Shown here in pieces: positions 50,475 through 62,206 of a stretch of DNA of 64,000 bases. Source of the stretch: Saccharomycopsis fibuligera x Saccharomycopsis cf. fibuligera (Eukaryota; Ascomycota; Saccharomycetes; Ascoideales; Saccharomycopsidaceae); contig CP012822.1 of NCBI GenBank assembly GCA_001936135.1, positions 620,001-684,000 of the forward strand, in the 5' to 3' direction. The stretch's first letter is position 1; each line of letters opens with the position of its first letter. The position numbers and the translations under genes are program-made. The notes under the pieces were generated by a model. It was not told the DNA's origin, made no database searches, and was given only the letters and a program-made list of their open reading frames with translations.

Positions 50475-51556
50475 TATTGTGAATGTGAAAGGTTTCGCGC
50501 AGTAGAATGATTATTCAAGTGACCTCGAAGTCAATATAGGGTAGACTTTTTTATAAAATAGATTCTGGACAGCGCAGGCAATCAATCATTCATTCTATCA
50601 CATTGCTGTTGTTAGCCATACACACACGGCACGTACTGTGCTCAAACTGTTTCGTGGTACATGTAAGAGATCACATGATCATCATACTCCTTTTTTTTTT
50701 GCATGTATATACCACTTGCAGGAATCAAGGATAAGCCGATATATCCATCTAACCATTCATAATTCTTCACTGGAACACCACTATATTAAACCATAAAATG
50801 AAAGGCATCAGGAACAGCCTAAGGTAATCTAGCTGAAATATTCAAAAAAACTGCAGTCTTTCTGCCCAACGACTGATCATCCTACCGGTCAATTAATAAG
50901 CTAAAGTCAATATATCCGGGGTCTATGGAACATCTACATATTTTTAGTCCCAGCATTTTGTTTTACCAGATGAAAAGTGGGCCTCACCACAGCCGTGTTT
51001 ACCAAGCTCCTCCTCTCAATGCCAAATCTCAGTACTTTATTCATTACGTTTTAGTATGCAAACAGTCCAAAGCCATCTGGAAGAGACCGTGCCTGACACC
51101 CCCTTGACGCGGAGTTTGTTGGTTGCATGTACAAAGCGTTATAGCGGTCTCATCACAATTCTAATTTTTACCGTAACACCGTAACCAACACTAGCCCCAT
51201 TTTTCTTCTCTATGCTATCATTTTTCCTTTGCTATCATTGATCTGGGTCTTTAGTATGTAAGAATCCCACACTGCTTTTTGTTTTTCACACACAAGGTCA
51301 ATTTATTAACTATATATAAAAGATAGAAAATAGAATCTTTTTCGGAATGCTGACACAATATTATAAACTTCTTTATATAGCATAAACAGTCTTGTTTAAT
51401 TGCTATAGTATAGGGGAAACTTAAGCAAGTAAAAACCCCGTTAGTTTTGTCAGTTTAGTAGTTCTGTGGGAGTTAAATCTTCCCTATTCGGGTCTCTGCA
51501 TATGACCTGTATGTATTTCATTCATATATTTTCTAATTTCAAACACTGCAAGAATT
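50475..51556. other. AIP1 promoter and tRNA-Arg upstream region
   Basis: No gene. Contains the second copy of the tRNA-linked repeat (51287-51480). The frame 50925-51107 has no support. Confidence 0.55.
51287..51480 (+). repeat. tRNA-linked dispersed repeat, copy B (probable solo-LTR remnant)
   Basis: Homologous to 36737-36903 over its full length (see that entry). It contains a TATA-like stretch TATATAAAAGATAGAAAATAGAATC and ends 76 bp before tRNA-Arg. Confidence 0.65.
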
Positions 51557-51630
51557 GCCGGGCTAGCCTAATTGGTTAGGGCGTCTGACTTCTAATCAGG
51601 AGATTCTGGGTTCGAGTCCCAGGTTCGGTG
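51557..51630 (+). tRNA. tRNA-Arg (anticodon TCT)
   Basis: GCCGGGC-TA-GCCTAATTGGTTAGGGC-G-TCTGAC-TTCTAAT-CAGGA, then CTGGG-TTCGAGT-CCCAG and GTTCGGT-G. The anticodon TCT (loop TTCTAAT) decodes AGA. The acceptor has several G-U pairs. No intron. TTTTCTTTTTT follows as a Pol III terminator. Confidence 0.95.
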
Positions 51631-54600
51631 TTTTCTTTTTTGAATTGTAATTTTTTCCTACTGCGGTTCTTTCTGGTGTTATAATGTACTTATTTATTTG
51701 TGTTAAGAAAAAGTATTTTTTTTTGCGTATATCTTAACAAAACTATCCTATGTGTTGTAGTACGAATTAAAGAAATACAGTAAGAGGACCATTTTTACGG
51801 TGCAATAAACAATATAATTTCCATGATAATGTTGCAAAGCATATAAAAATATAAAAGTAGTGAAACTTTGAAATGAAGTTAAAGATTAAAAGATAAGGAT
51901 AATGGGGCAAGCCTTTTTTATATTCGTTCAGGTGAGTAGGTCGTAGTTCTTACCTTTATTCTATATAATATAGTTTACAATTTTTTTTATTGATTATGAC
52001 CAATGCATTTTTTTATTCAACAATAACAAACTGTTATATATTTTGTGCCATTAGAAAAAGCAAACCGATAATGAACTAAATTAAACGAGAAAAAAGCAAA
52101 GAATCTGTCTTTTCAAATTCCAAGTAATCTCAAGATTTAACAGTTGCATCATCATGAGAAGCGATTTTAATCTTTCTGATATTTTTTTTCATACTTTTCA
52201 AACTTTAGGAATATTAACAGTCAAAATTTTATCTTTATATACCTGTTCAAATTTTTGCTCCATCAATATCAGCATCGCTACCAAAAATTACTCTTCTTTT
52301 GAACGAACCAAATCTTGGCTGTCTGTAATGGTTGTCCTTTTCAAATTTCTCAATATTAGCTTCATAAACACTACCACTAATAATGTGCTCTTTGGTGTAG
52401 TCATTATCAATAAAACTAGTTTGGCTTTTTGGTTGCTTTGGAATGTATGTATTTCTTTAGCCCTTTGACAGATATAATGAGAATTTGTGAGATTTCGGAC
52501 TGCTTCGAATCTTCTAGGAACTGCAGAAGGCTCACAGTGGCGGCGCATTAAACACATTGATAATGATTACATACTACATTAGTCCCATTTGGTTTGGGAG
52601 ACCATTGCTTTTTTAGTGGCATAAAATACCTGGATGTGTATAAAATAGCTATGAAAAGAACCTACAATAGAATAGATAAAAGCAGAACTCACAGTTAACT
52701 TGCAGGTTTGAAAAGAAAGCTCAAAAACATTTTGAGAAACATCTATATAGAAATACTTGTCGTAATTTAATATTCCACAAATTGATCAATTAATCTATAA
52801 ACCAACCAATAAGCACAGTGATTTTAGCATATATTATTCTTATCATTCGCAGTTGCTACTCAGTGTACACATGCCATGCTAATTACAGCGCTGTTATAAC
52901 GTAATTCCTAAAAACCGGCCATCCACCGGCCGCCGTAGTCAGGAAATAAAACGGAGTACCGACAAACCGGATAACAACCGCCACGGATTAAACCTAGTAG
53001 TTGAAATTTGTCTACAAATTCTTGAAATAAACAATACTTTTTATTTAAAGTACAATGGAAAATACAAAAGGCTTTGCCATGTCACCTTTTTCAATTTTTG
53101 GTTAGGTTTCGTCTGCAGTTTCCTCTAAGTTCGCTTTTCTATTTTCCGCATCCGTACCTGCGGATGACTATTGATGAATGTATTAATTCGGAATGCTCTT
53201 GTAATACGGTACACAGCGTATTGCACCTAATGATTGGTATATGCATTAAAAAAAGAAGAGTTCAAATGAATGAAACGACACGCAATTGCTCTATTAGGAG
53301 AACGATAAATTTATGTGTGCGATCTTGCTATGAAAAACAACACAAACACACATACAAATATATATATATATATAGATATATATATAGATGAAGTGATATT
53401 AGAGAGAACAAAACACCTTTTTTATTTATTCAAAGAACGCTAATGACACAAAGTATATTTATCTATTAATAAATCAGTTATGTTTGACTGCAGGGTATGA
53501 TTTCCTCCCCTTAGATCTCCCGATCTACCACAAATTAAGTATTTGGATGACAAAAAAATCATTCATTTTGAGACGCAATATGCACCTCCTATAACGCAAC
53601 TTTGGGACCGCATAATCTCGCATACTGATACTCTCCGCCATACAAGAGTTTAGATCATGTGCCCCTTTGAAATGAAATATACTTTTTAGTGATGCGGTTG
53701 TGAGGTTGTGCGAATTAATGAATACAGCATTCAGCTTCTTGGCTATATAAAATTGGATTATATAAAAAAATTTGACTTTTGTACCAAAAATAAAATTTGA
53801 CCCTGTGCAAGCAGAATGCTTTAATGGATATTTCATCTACGTCAATGAAGTCTCGCACAATACATTGCCGATATTGATGCCGATATCCCGATGAGGACAA
53901 CACCTCAATGGATACCATAAAGTCATGAAACATGACAATGTATTTACCAATACACTTTTACTAGTTGTGCTTACGTTGTCAATACACTTAAAGTCCAATA
54001 TGTCACAACAATTTAATACTTCAATATTAATGATAAGAGAATAATATTTATAAAAAAAAGAGAGAAGAAAAAGAGATACAGAAATGATAATTGGCAAACA
54101 ACTATGATAACAATAATAATAGTAATAATAATAACAATAACAATGATAATTATGATAGTGATAACAATACTATAGTAAGTGGTGATAATTAACAGGTAAG
54201 CAAAAAACTGATAAAGTTATAAAGTAATAAAGTGATAGGCAAATAGATAACAATGAAGTAATAATATATAGACAGTGATAAAAAGGCAAATGGAATTTAT
54301 ATATGAAATAGGAGGTAGACAATATGAAGTAGTAAGTATAACAAAGATGAAGACAAAGGTAAAGATTAATATTATTTGATAAAGAGTGAAAGGAAAATAT
54401 AGTTTTTAACATTTTTAGCTTTTTCTTTTGAAAAAAAAAAAGTGATTAGAGAAATTGAATAAAATTAAATAAAATTAAATAAGATTGGTACAAAAATACA
54501 CAAAAAAAAAGGAAAAAACTTTTGATCTCCACGACTTATTGATTTTGAGTTTGATAATTGAGAATCTTTCTCTGAATAATTATAAAAATGATTGTACATC

Positions 54601-54776
54601 ATCATAAGCTAACGAAAGTTTACGATTGAATATTACACATTGGTGGTCGTCTCTTGCTCCTTAAAAAAAAACAATGACAATAATGATAACCAACTGCAAC
54701 AAGAGCTAAGCATAATAAAGTTAAATAGGTTATTCTTATTCTTATTATTCTTATTATTATTATTATTATTATTATT

Positions 54777-54818
<42 letters not shown>

Positions 54819-54825
54819 GCTATTG
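51631..54825. other. 3.2-kb gene-free region between tRNA-Arg and PUF4-type gene
   Basis: No gene I can name. (AT)n with GATA units lies at 53357-53390; AT-rich imperfect repeats of AATAAT/AACAAT type at 54108-54170; and a low-complexity (ATT)n/(GTT)n tract from 54747 into the end of the PUF gene. Open frames of 86-104 codons on the minus strand between 53525 and 54097 are in different frames and have no recognised domain. Confidence 0.45.
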
Positions 54826-54846
54826 CTATTGCTGTTGCTGTTGTTG
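54747..54846 (-). repeat. CAA/CAG-AAT microsatellite spanning the PUF stop codon
   Basis: On the minus strand the poly-Q codons run into TAG CAA TAG, then 14 CAA codons, then (TAA/AAT)n. See findings. Confidence 0.9.
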
Positions 54847-57800
54847 ATGAACAAAGTCCTGCGGTGGCATTTGTTGAGATTGAGTTTGAGAAGCAACAGA
54901 AGCAGCAGGAGAAGTAAGTTGTTGACCAGCTTGAACCTTAGCAGCAATTCTTCTTCCATGAGCAGTATTTCTAACCGATGGCAAGATCGGCTTAATCAAT
55001 TCTGCCAAATGGTTGAATTGATTTGGTCTTTCAGCAACATCTAGCACAGTTTGTAAGACATAGTTACCATATGGATCATGTAATAGTTTGGATAGGAATA
55101 CATTTGGAGGAGGAGCACCAATAACTGTGGTTGAACTAGTACCATTAGCGCCACCAACGATGTTGTTTGATGAATTTTTTAAAATTTCGTCAATAACAGT
55201 ATGTGACAAATTATTGATTCTCAAGATTTTTTCAATGACGTTTGATCCAAACTTATGGGTTGACAAAAATAAAATCTTGCTCAAGATTGAGTCAACAATG
55301 ATTTTGATACTTTCTTCTTCTCCTTTACTCAAGACATATTGTACAACATAATTACCAAATGGATCAACTGCCAAATTTAAGCAGTTTTTGGCAATCACCA
55401 TGGATAATTGTTTACATTGATCCACGGATCCATAATCTAAACATCTCTGAAGGACACAACAACCATGTCTATGTGTAGAAATCTTGATACAATTCTTACA
55501 AGCAGCATTGAAAATAAACTGAATGTTTTCTGACTTGTAATTGAATTTAGTCAAAATTTTTTGCACCACATGGTTTCCGTTCAAATCTCTAGATAATGAA
55601 ACAATATCGTTTTCAAAAGATCTAATAATTATTAAATTTTCTTCTTGAGTCGAAATAACTTCAATAAGTTTTTGTAACGCTCTAGTGCCGTGAGAATCTA
55701 ATGAAATTTTGATAAAATGATCACATGAGTTTTTAATTAATTGAATTCTTTGCTTAACCGTGACTTGGTCCAATAATTTTTGAATCAAATAATTACCAAA
55801 TTGATCAGTCATCAATTCAACAATATTGTTATTAATCTCGTTGAAAATTAAAGTAGCAGCATAATTTTCACTCTTGTTCTTGTGATTACTACCATTACCA
55901 TTACTGCTATCATTGGCTAACTTGGCATTCTCTTTATGTGCTTTTTGAACATCATAAATATCAAGTTGCCTTTGCAAAAATCTGCAGCCATGCTGATCCT
56001 TGCATAATGAATAAATTTGACCTTTGAAGTCATCAATAGTAGCATTCAAAAATCTGGAAACATCATCACCTCTTCTTCTACCACCTTGTAGACCGTTATT
56101 ACTATTGCCATTTCCATTGTTGCTATTGCTACCATTGCCATGTCCAAAGCTACCACTGAAACCTCTTCTGTTGTTGACATGAAGATTACCCATTGGTCCA
56201 CCAGGAGCAACATTCCCACCATGATGATGAGGAGGATGAGGCTGCCCGTTACCGGTGCTAGCAGCAATCAAAGGAGCAAGACCATTATTTTGAACATACT
56301 GACCGCCATTATAGGCATTCAAAGGCAACCCATTGATATTCGGAGATGCGGCTCTAAATTGCTCAACAGCAGCAGAGTGATTGAGTGGGGAACGGTATTG
56401 GTTCACGTATGGAGGAGGAGGAGGAGGAGGAGGAGTAGGCGAGGCAATTCCATGGCTATATGCATTCATCGAATGAGGATGGATCTGGTGATGTGCAAAT
56501 ATCATTGGACTACCACTGGAAATATAGTTAGCATTAATTGGGGCAGCATTACTACCATTTCTACTGGATTTTTGGCTGTAATTGGCAGCAGGTTGTGGGG
56601 TTCTGACTGAAGGGGGGCCACCAACTGATGGTGAAGCAATACCAATAACTGAGCTGTTTTGAATTTCGTTAACAGCTGCAAATTCATCGTTACTGCTAAT
56701 ACTATTTTCACGAGATCCATTATTATTGTTGACATTATTTGAAGCAATTACGTAACCATTTGGATCATTTGTTTGCTGTGTTGGGTTTGAAACTGAAGAA
56801 TAACTAGCAATTGACCAGCTACGTCTATGGCCATAATTCCCATCAACCAAACGGTTTTTCAAATGTTTTTGCCAAAGTGGCACTGCTAATGAATTTCCAT
56901 TGCTTCCGTTTCCAATACTGTTGCCATTACTGTTATTGTTATTATGATTATTGCTGCTATTGCTTTGGTTGTTACTAATAACACCATTAGAAGGAACGTG
57001 AGACTTTGGGTTATTTGAAAGCAAGTTAGGATTAAGTTCATTCAAAGGATAACTTCTATTTTCCTCAAAATATGTAGGAACATTAGCATTATTAACTTTT
57101 GGGTATCCGGAATTAGAGTACTGAGAAGAATTAGAGGAAGCAGTAGTTGGACGATTTAAACCTAAGTTTTCTCTTGAATTGTTATTTTCCAAATTGGTAA
57201 ATAATGGGTTAGAAACTGATCTGCTGGCCGAGTGGGCAAACCTTGATTTGCTGTTTGGGTAGTCGTAGTAAACAGCACTAGGAGCTGCTGTTGTGATTGG
57301 CGAGTGTGATTTTCTGTCAATTCCACCATTTGCAGCAGCGGCAGACTGAGCAGCAGCATTGGCTTGAGCGGCTTGAGCGGCTTGAGCGGCTTGAGCAGCA
57401 GCAGCGGCAACGGTTGGATCCAAACCTAATTCTTGAGTTGGGCCATTGTTTCCGTATGTGCTCATGTTGAAACCATTACTCATTGGATCATAATCTAAGG
57501 GACTGTGAGCAGCAGAAGCACCAACTGGAGCTATAGCGGGAGCTGGAGCAGTTTGCATTTGTGCACTAAAGTTGCCATTAGCCACTGAGGGAAACGAGGC
57601 CACCGACCATGAATGCTGATGATAATTTGGCGTATGAGCGCCACTAGCATTACCATTAGCGTTACCGTTAGCGCCACCAATAACCAGCATATCATTAGCG
57701 TCGTTATTGAAATCAAGCAAACTGAAGCTAACTCTATTTTGATGATGTTTTGGCTTGATCTCGTTGACGCCATTCAACTGATACACCCCAGCGGCGGCAG

Positions 57801-58389
57801 CAGAAGAGTTACTATTGTTACTGTTACTGTTGCTGTTGCTGTTGCTGTTAGAATTGTTATTCAACAGGTTGCCTGAAATTGATACCCGGTCGCTAATTGG
57901 ATTGGCGGTAGTGGCAGCAACGCTAGTGTTAAGCAAAGACGAGTTGCTATTGTTGCTCAGTAAGCGGCGAGGACTACTGTAATCCAAATCCAAACCACTT
58001 AGAACAGTATTGATATCCAAATCTTCATTAGCCATAGCTCTGGAGTTTTGAGATTTCAATAGATCATTGTGGTGGGAGTAGCTATTATTGGCACTGGCAC
58101 TGGCACTGGGATCGACCGAGAACATTTGATAATGGGAATCGGACACTAAAGATGACGAGTTGTTGTTCTGATTAGGGTTTGGGCTAGGATTGATATTGCT
58201 GTGACTGGTATTAATCAGGGCAGTATCTGAGCCAGAGTGGTCTGAACGAAAGAATGCAAAGGAAGAGTCGTTGGTGGTGGTGGTGTTCGAGAACCCGGAA
58301 GAAACACGACGCTGGTGAGAGAAGGAATATCTGTTGGAGGTGTGTTGATTGGCAGAGGATGAGGGTTGATTACCTGACAAGATATCCAT
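54826..58389 (-). CDS. PUF4: Pumilio (PUF) RNA-binding protein, Puf4/Mpt5-type
   Basis: Start at ATG 58389 (MDILSGNQPSSSANQ), 1187 residues; five codons upstream open only from TTG. The first roughly 780 residues are low-complexity N/S/A/G/H-rich disorder. The C-terminal third is a PUF domain with eight repeats whose recognition helices read: HGCRFLQ, FGNYLIQ, HGTRALQ, NGNHVVQ, HGCCVLQ, FGNYVVQ, FGSNVIE, YGNYVLQ. Repeats 6-8 (N..Q, S..E, N..Q) read U, G, U, so a 5'-UGU core is predicted, as for PUF sites in 3' UTRs. Sequence around the repeats resembles S. cerevisiae Puf4 (GNYLIQKLL, HRHGCCVLQRCLD, RNTAHGRR). PUF proteins repress translation and shorten poly(A) of target mRNAs. A short insertion (SSNNIVGGANGTSS) sits between repeats 7 and 8. 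The Puf4 versus Mpt5 assignment is tentative. Confidence 0.75.
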   Translation of the reverse strand: MDILSGNQPSSSANQHTSNRYSFSHQRRVSSGFSNTTTTNDSSFAFFRSDHSGSDTALINTSHSNINPSPNPNQNNNSSSLVSDSHYQMFSVDPSASASANNSYSHHNDLLKSQNSRAMANEDLDINTVLSGLDLDYSSPRRLLSNNSNSSLLNTSVAATTANPISDRVSISGNLLNNNSNSNSNSNSNSNNSNSSAAAAGVYQLNGVNEIKPKHHQNRVSFSLLDFNNDANDMLVIGGANGNANGNASGAHTPNYHQHSWSVASFPSVANGNFSAQMQTAPAPAIAPVGASAAHSPLDYDPMSNGFNMSTYGNNGPTQELGLDPTVAAAAAQAAQAAQAAQANAAAQSAAAANGGIDRKSHSPITTAAPSAVYYDYPNSKSRFAHSASRSVSNPLFTNLENNNSRENLGLNRPTTASSNSSQYSNSGYPKVNNANVPTYFEENRSYPLNELNPNLLSNNPKSHVPSNGVISNNQSNSSNNHNNNNSNGNSIGNGSNGNSLAVPLWQKHLKNRLVDGNYGHRRSWSIASYSSVSNPTQQTNDPNGYVIASNNVNNNNGSRENSISSNDEFAAVNEIQNSSVIGIASPSVGGPPSVRTPQPAANYSQKSSRNGSNAAPINANYISSGSPMIFAHHQIHPHSMNAYSHGIASPTPPPPPPPPYVNQYRSPLNHSAAVEQFRAASPNINGLPLNAYNGGQYVQNNGLAPLIAASTGNGQPHPPHHHGGNVAPGGPMGNLHVNNRRGFSGSFGHGNGSNSNNGNGNSNNGLQGGRRRGDDVSRFLNATIDDFKGQIYSLCKDQHGCRFLQRQLDIYDVQKAHKENAKLANDSSNGNGSNHKNKSENYAATLIFNEINNNIVELMTDQFGNYLIQKLLDQVTVKQRIQLIKNSCDHFIKISLDSHGTRALQKLIEVISTQEENLIIIRSFENDIVSLSRDLNGNHVVQKILTKFNYKSENIQFIFNAACKNCIKISTHRHGCCVLQRCLDYGSVDQCKQLSMVIAKNCLNLAVDPFGNYVVQYVLSKGEEESIKIIVDSILSKILFLSTHKFGSNVIEKILRINNLSHTVIDEILKNSSNNIVGGANGTSSTTVIGAPPPNVFLSKLLHDPYGNYVLQTVLDVAERPNQFNHLAELIKPILPSVRNTAHGRRIAAKVQAGQQLTSPAASVASQTQSQQMPPQDFVHQQQQQQ

Positions 58390-59723
58390 TTTCCAGAGCA
58401 ACAAGGGAAAGGAATCTTTGTAGGATGGGATTCCAAAATAAGTCCGGGAGACTATATCCCTGAGCTATGATACAGAATTTAAGAAGTAGAATAAGAAGAA
58501 GAAAAAGAAAAAAAAAGAAAAAGAAGAACAAAAACAATAAGAGTGCAAAAGCAGAAAAAGAGAAAAAGAGAAAAAGAATGGATGAGAAGCTAGTCGCTCA
58601 GTGTCAATTTTTTTTCCTGCGATTTTTCAGAGGGAGAAAAAAAGAACAGCGACCGGCGATAGAGAGGAGGTAAAGAGTAAAAAAGTAATTGAAGAGGAAA
58701 AAGAAGAACAGAGCAGAGCAAGATCCAGAACAAAAAAAAGGAGAATGATGGAAGAGAATTGGATTGGGTTGCACTAAAGAGCAGAAGACTTCTTGGGAGG
58801 ACAGAGGAAAACTTTGGAAGAGGAGGAAAAAAGAGAGAGCGGAAAAACGAGCTGTTGTTATTTAAAGCGATGCAAGAAAAACTGATGACTTCTAACACAG
58901 TGCCAGGCAGGATAATAGCGGCTGCAACGTCCTGAGGGAGCAGCCACGGGCGACGGAGATACTGGTGGTTGGAGGGACTACAGTACAAGACAATTACGCT
59001 ACTACTGGCTAATAATGCCCACAGACGATACAAGTTTGCAATATCCCGACCAGCTTGACTGACTTTGGAGCCAGAGCAGTTGGGTGACGTTTGTAGTCCT
59101 AAAACATTGCGAAACTGAGTATATAGTATAGTAGCTGACGGCGGTTGATCTGGGTGGAAGTGCGGAGGAGGCGATGGAGAAGTGCGGATATGGACGGATG
59201 GGTTTGAGAAGGCAGCGACGGCGGCGGCGGCGGCGGAGGATGCGGTTGACAACGCAGTACAGCACGGAAACGCCCATAACCGCACAAAACAGAGTAACAC
59301 AGAGTGCAACAGAACGCAACAGAGTGCGGCAGAGGAGGACATATCAAGACAGCAGTCCACAGGCAGACCGGGGCTGCGCTTACCATTACCATATCTTGTA
59401 TAGATCTCTGCTTCGCGGTGATTGGCAAAGAACACAGCAGAACAGTAGGCTGAATTGTTAAACAAGAGGCACACACACAGACGGCAGGCGGCATGGCCGA
59501 CGTACCGAGGTCCAGTATTAACAACCACGGCTTCCGGTTCATCAGCTACGAGACCGGGGGTCGGGAAGCGGCCCCACGGTCATACTGGTCAAAGTTGAGG
59601 GACGTCAGCCAGCTGCAGTTCTTCTTGCAATATTGCCGCCAAAGGCTATATGAGCTGCAAACACAAAATCAGTTGCCAGGAGGCCTGCGGGTACGATTTC
59701 GAGTCAGCACCTGGGCGGCGCAC

Positions 59724-59778
59724 ATGGCAGCAGGATGGCAGCAGGATGGCAGCAGGATGGCAGCAGGATGGCAGCAGG
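59724..59778 (+). repeat. 11-bp minisatellite, five copies of ATGGCAGCAGG
   Basis: Five perfect tandem units, then a partial ATGGC. The unit length is not a multiple of three, so any frame through it reads all three phases. Confidence 0.95.
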
Positions 59779-60650
59779 ATGGCTAAGTACAGCAGTACGA
59801 CAACGCTAGATAGCAGGGTTGTTTGTTGAAGCGTTAAAGTGCTACGTAGCCTTTGTGGAACACTCGAGTGGGCGGCTGCTGTGTATGTACAACGCTGGGA
59901 CTCGTTAAGACTGATTGATCTCCTTGGTGACTTGAGTTTTCATTAGTAATTGTAGCGGTTGATAGCCATTTCTACCGGATACGCGCCCAGGAGCTCCTGC
60001 AGTGGCCACAACTTTATAGTATTATGAGCACCGCTGCTTTGCTGCAAAGAGCTCCCAGTCATAATTGCAAGCAGAATAAATTGGATGACACCAGCGCTTT
60101 ACTGTTGCGCTATTGCAGGATTGCTAAGTTGTAACCATTGGAGATGGCCCATAGGATACCAAGTTTTCCCACCGACTCGTTGAATAGCTTTCAGCAACAG
60201 CAAGAAACTCGCATTTGTACAGGGGTGCGCTGCAGTAGCCAAACTGCCTAGGCCCCTATAGGGGCGCTTCGCTATTGGCAACCATGGTGCGCATGAACCG
60301 TGGTTCACTCGCTACACACTGACCGCATGCCTAGCCTGACTACACACTACGCAAAACGCACGCACAACTTAACTTTCGAGTTCTTTCTCTCGATGATGGG
60401 TCGTTCCTGAAATTTCTCATTGAAATGCAACACAAAGCTCAACGCCTCCTCTTCTTTGAAGCGAAGCAATTTGAACAAGTGCTAGCTGTCATCCGCCATC
60501 CGCCGTCCGCCGTCAGCCATCCGTCTGTGGCGGATGCTTCCGTGTGTGCGGTTGTCCGCCCCCAGCTCTACGGTTTGTAAGAACAGAATCTAACTCGGGT
60601 TCAGGAGCCTCAGTAAAGCTGCACACAACAGACACACACCCACAGACACA

Positions 60651-60707
60651 CAGACACAGACACAGACACAGACACAGACACAGACACACACATATATATA
60701 TATATAT
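60651..60707 (+). repeat. (ACAGAC)n and (AT)n microsatellites
   Basis: About six ACAGAC units, a short ACACAC, then an AT repeat; non-coding. Confidence 0.9.
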
Positions 60708-62206
60708 CTATATGCGCACACCATTGGAAGCGTTGGCAATGCCATTTCTGTTGTTGTGGTCTTTGTGTTTGTCTTTTTGCCTTTACTTTTCTTCAACTCG
60801 ATTGACTTGTATTTGAGTTTGGATCAGCGATATTTTGTAGATCAGGGTAGGATCTCTCAGACCGAAATAATCTCTTTTGAAATTTTGCTATGCACGGTAG
60901 AGTCACCACCCAAAGCAATTCTCCCCTTGAAAGTCGGTTGAGAGAAACACAAAACCGCATATCACCGCTGTTCTACAGCCATGCACAACACTATCCCTTC
61001 GTTGAGCATTTTTTATGGCATCCTCATCACACAAGAGAAATTTTTGGTTTTTAGCGTTGAAGCATTTGCGCTAGTTGCCATGGCGATTGCACCGAAGGAG
61101 CACCGCACCCAGCGACCTATCCATTTTGCAATCTAAGCAAACTGAAATTAAAGCCTGAGTGGTCCCGCTACTATGCAAATAAGTATATTTTGACCAATTC
61201 CGGTTTTACGCAATTTATAACATCAGCCGCTGGAAAGCGATATCTACACCATATCAATGAGCTAAGCGGGAACCTAGAAGCTACACACAATAAAGCCAAG
61301 CTGTGCAGGGCTAAACTAAATTGATCAACTCCGCCCAGTTTGATGTATGTAGGCAATACTGAAAGAAAAAGAAAAGCGCTTCTATTTTCACAGTTGCCAT
61401 ATGGCTGTGTCAGCTCAACAGCTTAGAACCATCGCTATGCCCATAATACTAACCAAACAGCAATACTAACTATACAGAGTCCTTAGGCCAGCAATGCAAA
61501 CAAGAATCAATTCGCCAACATTAATTGGTGCATCAACACGAACCATGAAGGCCAAAATTTGAAGCTTTCCATAACTGCGAAGGTTCTGATATTTGAACTC
61601 GAAACTCAATTTTCAAAACTCTAAACACAAAACAAAACAAAAATAAACATCGAATTAGCCATAATCCACCGCTATGGATGCAATGCAAAAAAAAAAAAAA
61701 AAAAAAAAAAAAATGCGAGATCCATCACACTGATGGGCGCGCATGATTGTGCATGGCTTATTCTTCTTTAAGCCTACCCCATTCATAGCAATTTAATAGC
61801 GGTTGGTGCCGGAAATACGGTAACTGTTAACCGGCAGGCTGCTTGTGTCACAAGACGTACTGATAATACTCCATAGTATTTTGTGTTCTCAATGCTATAG
61901 TCAAGGACAACATGGCTGAAGACTTGGATAATCATGTGGATACGGAGATGTTTCACGTAGACGTGTAGTACTACTTTTTCTTTCTACATAATAATACTCA
62001 GCAAGATGCCATATAAATTAACGATGTGTGCCTTGCATAAAACAAGTATACATTACGGTAAACATGTAAACATGTAAACATGCAATCATGCAAAAAACCT
62101 CAGTCTTGGCCAAATAAAAATGAAAAAAAAAAGATACATAAAAAAAAAAAAAAAAAATCAAAAATATTATACAAAACTAATTTTAAAAAGAAAGCGATAA
62201 CTCAGC

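Larger units (their letters stand above)
58390..62206. other. 3.8-kb gene-free region between PUF and HOS2
   Basis: No gene I can support. Features: GA-rich low complexity at 58480-58860; GGC/CGG repeats near 59208-59238; a five-unit 11-bp minisatellite at 59724-59778; (ACAGAC)n at about 60651-60687 followed by (AT)n at 60692-60707; A27 at 61687-61713. An ATG-started 97-codon frame at 59493-59786 includes the minisatellite. This is the PUF gene's upstream region and presumably holds a long promoter. Confidence 0.5.

Noticed and set aside
58590-59542. 312- and 147-codon minus-strand frames upstream of the PUF gene
   Set aside because: Start with plausible codons but consist of S/C/L/F-rich text caused by GA-rich low complexity on the other strand; overlapping frames are open together.
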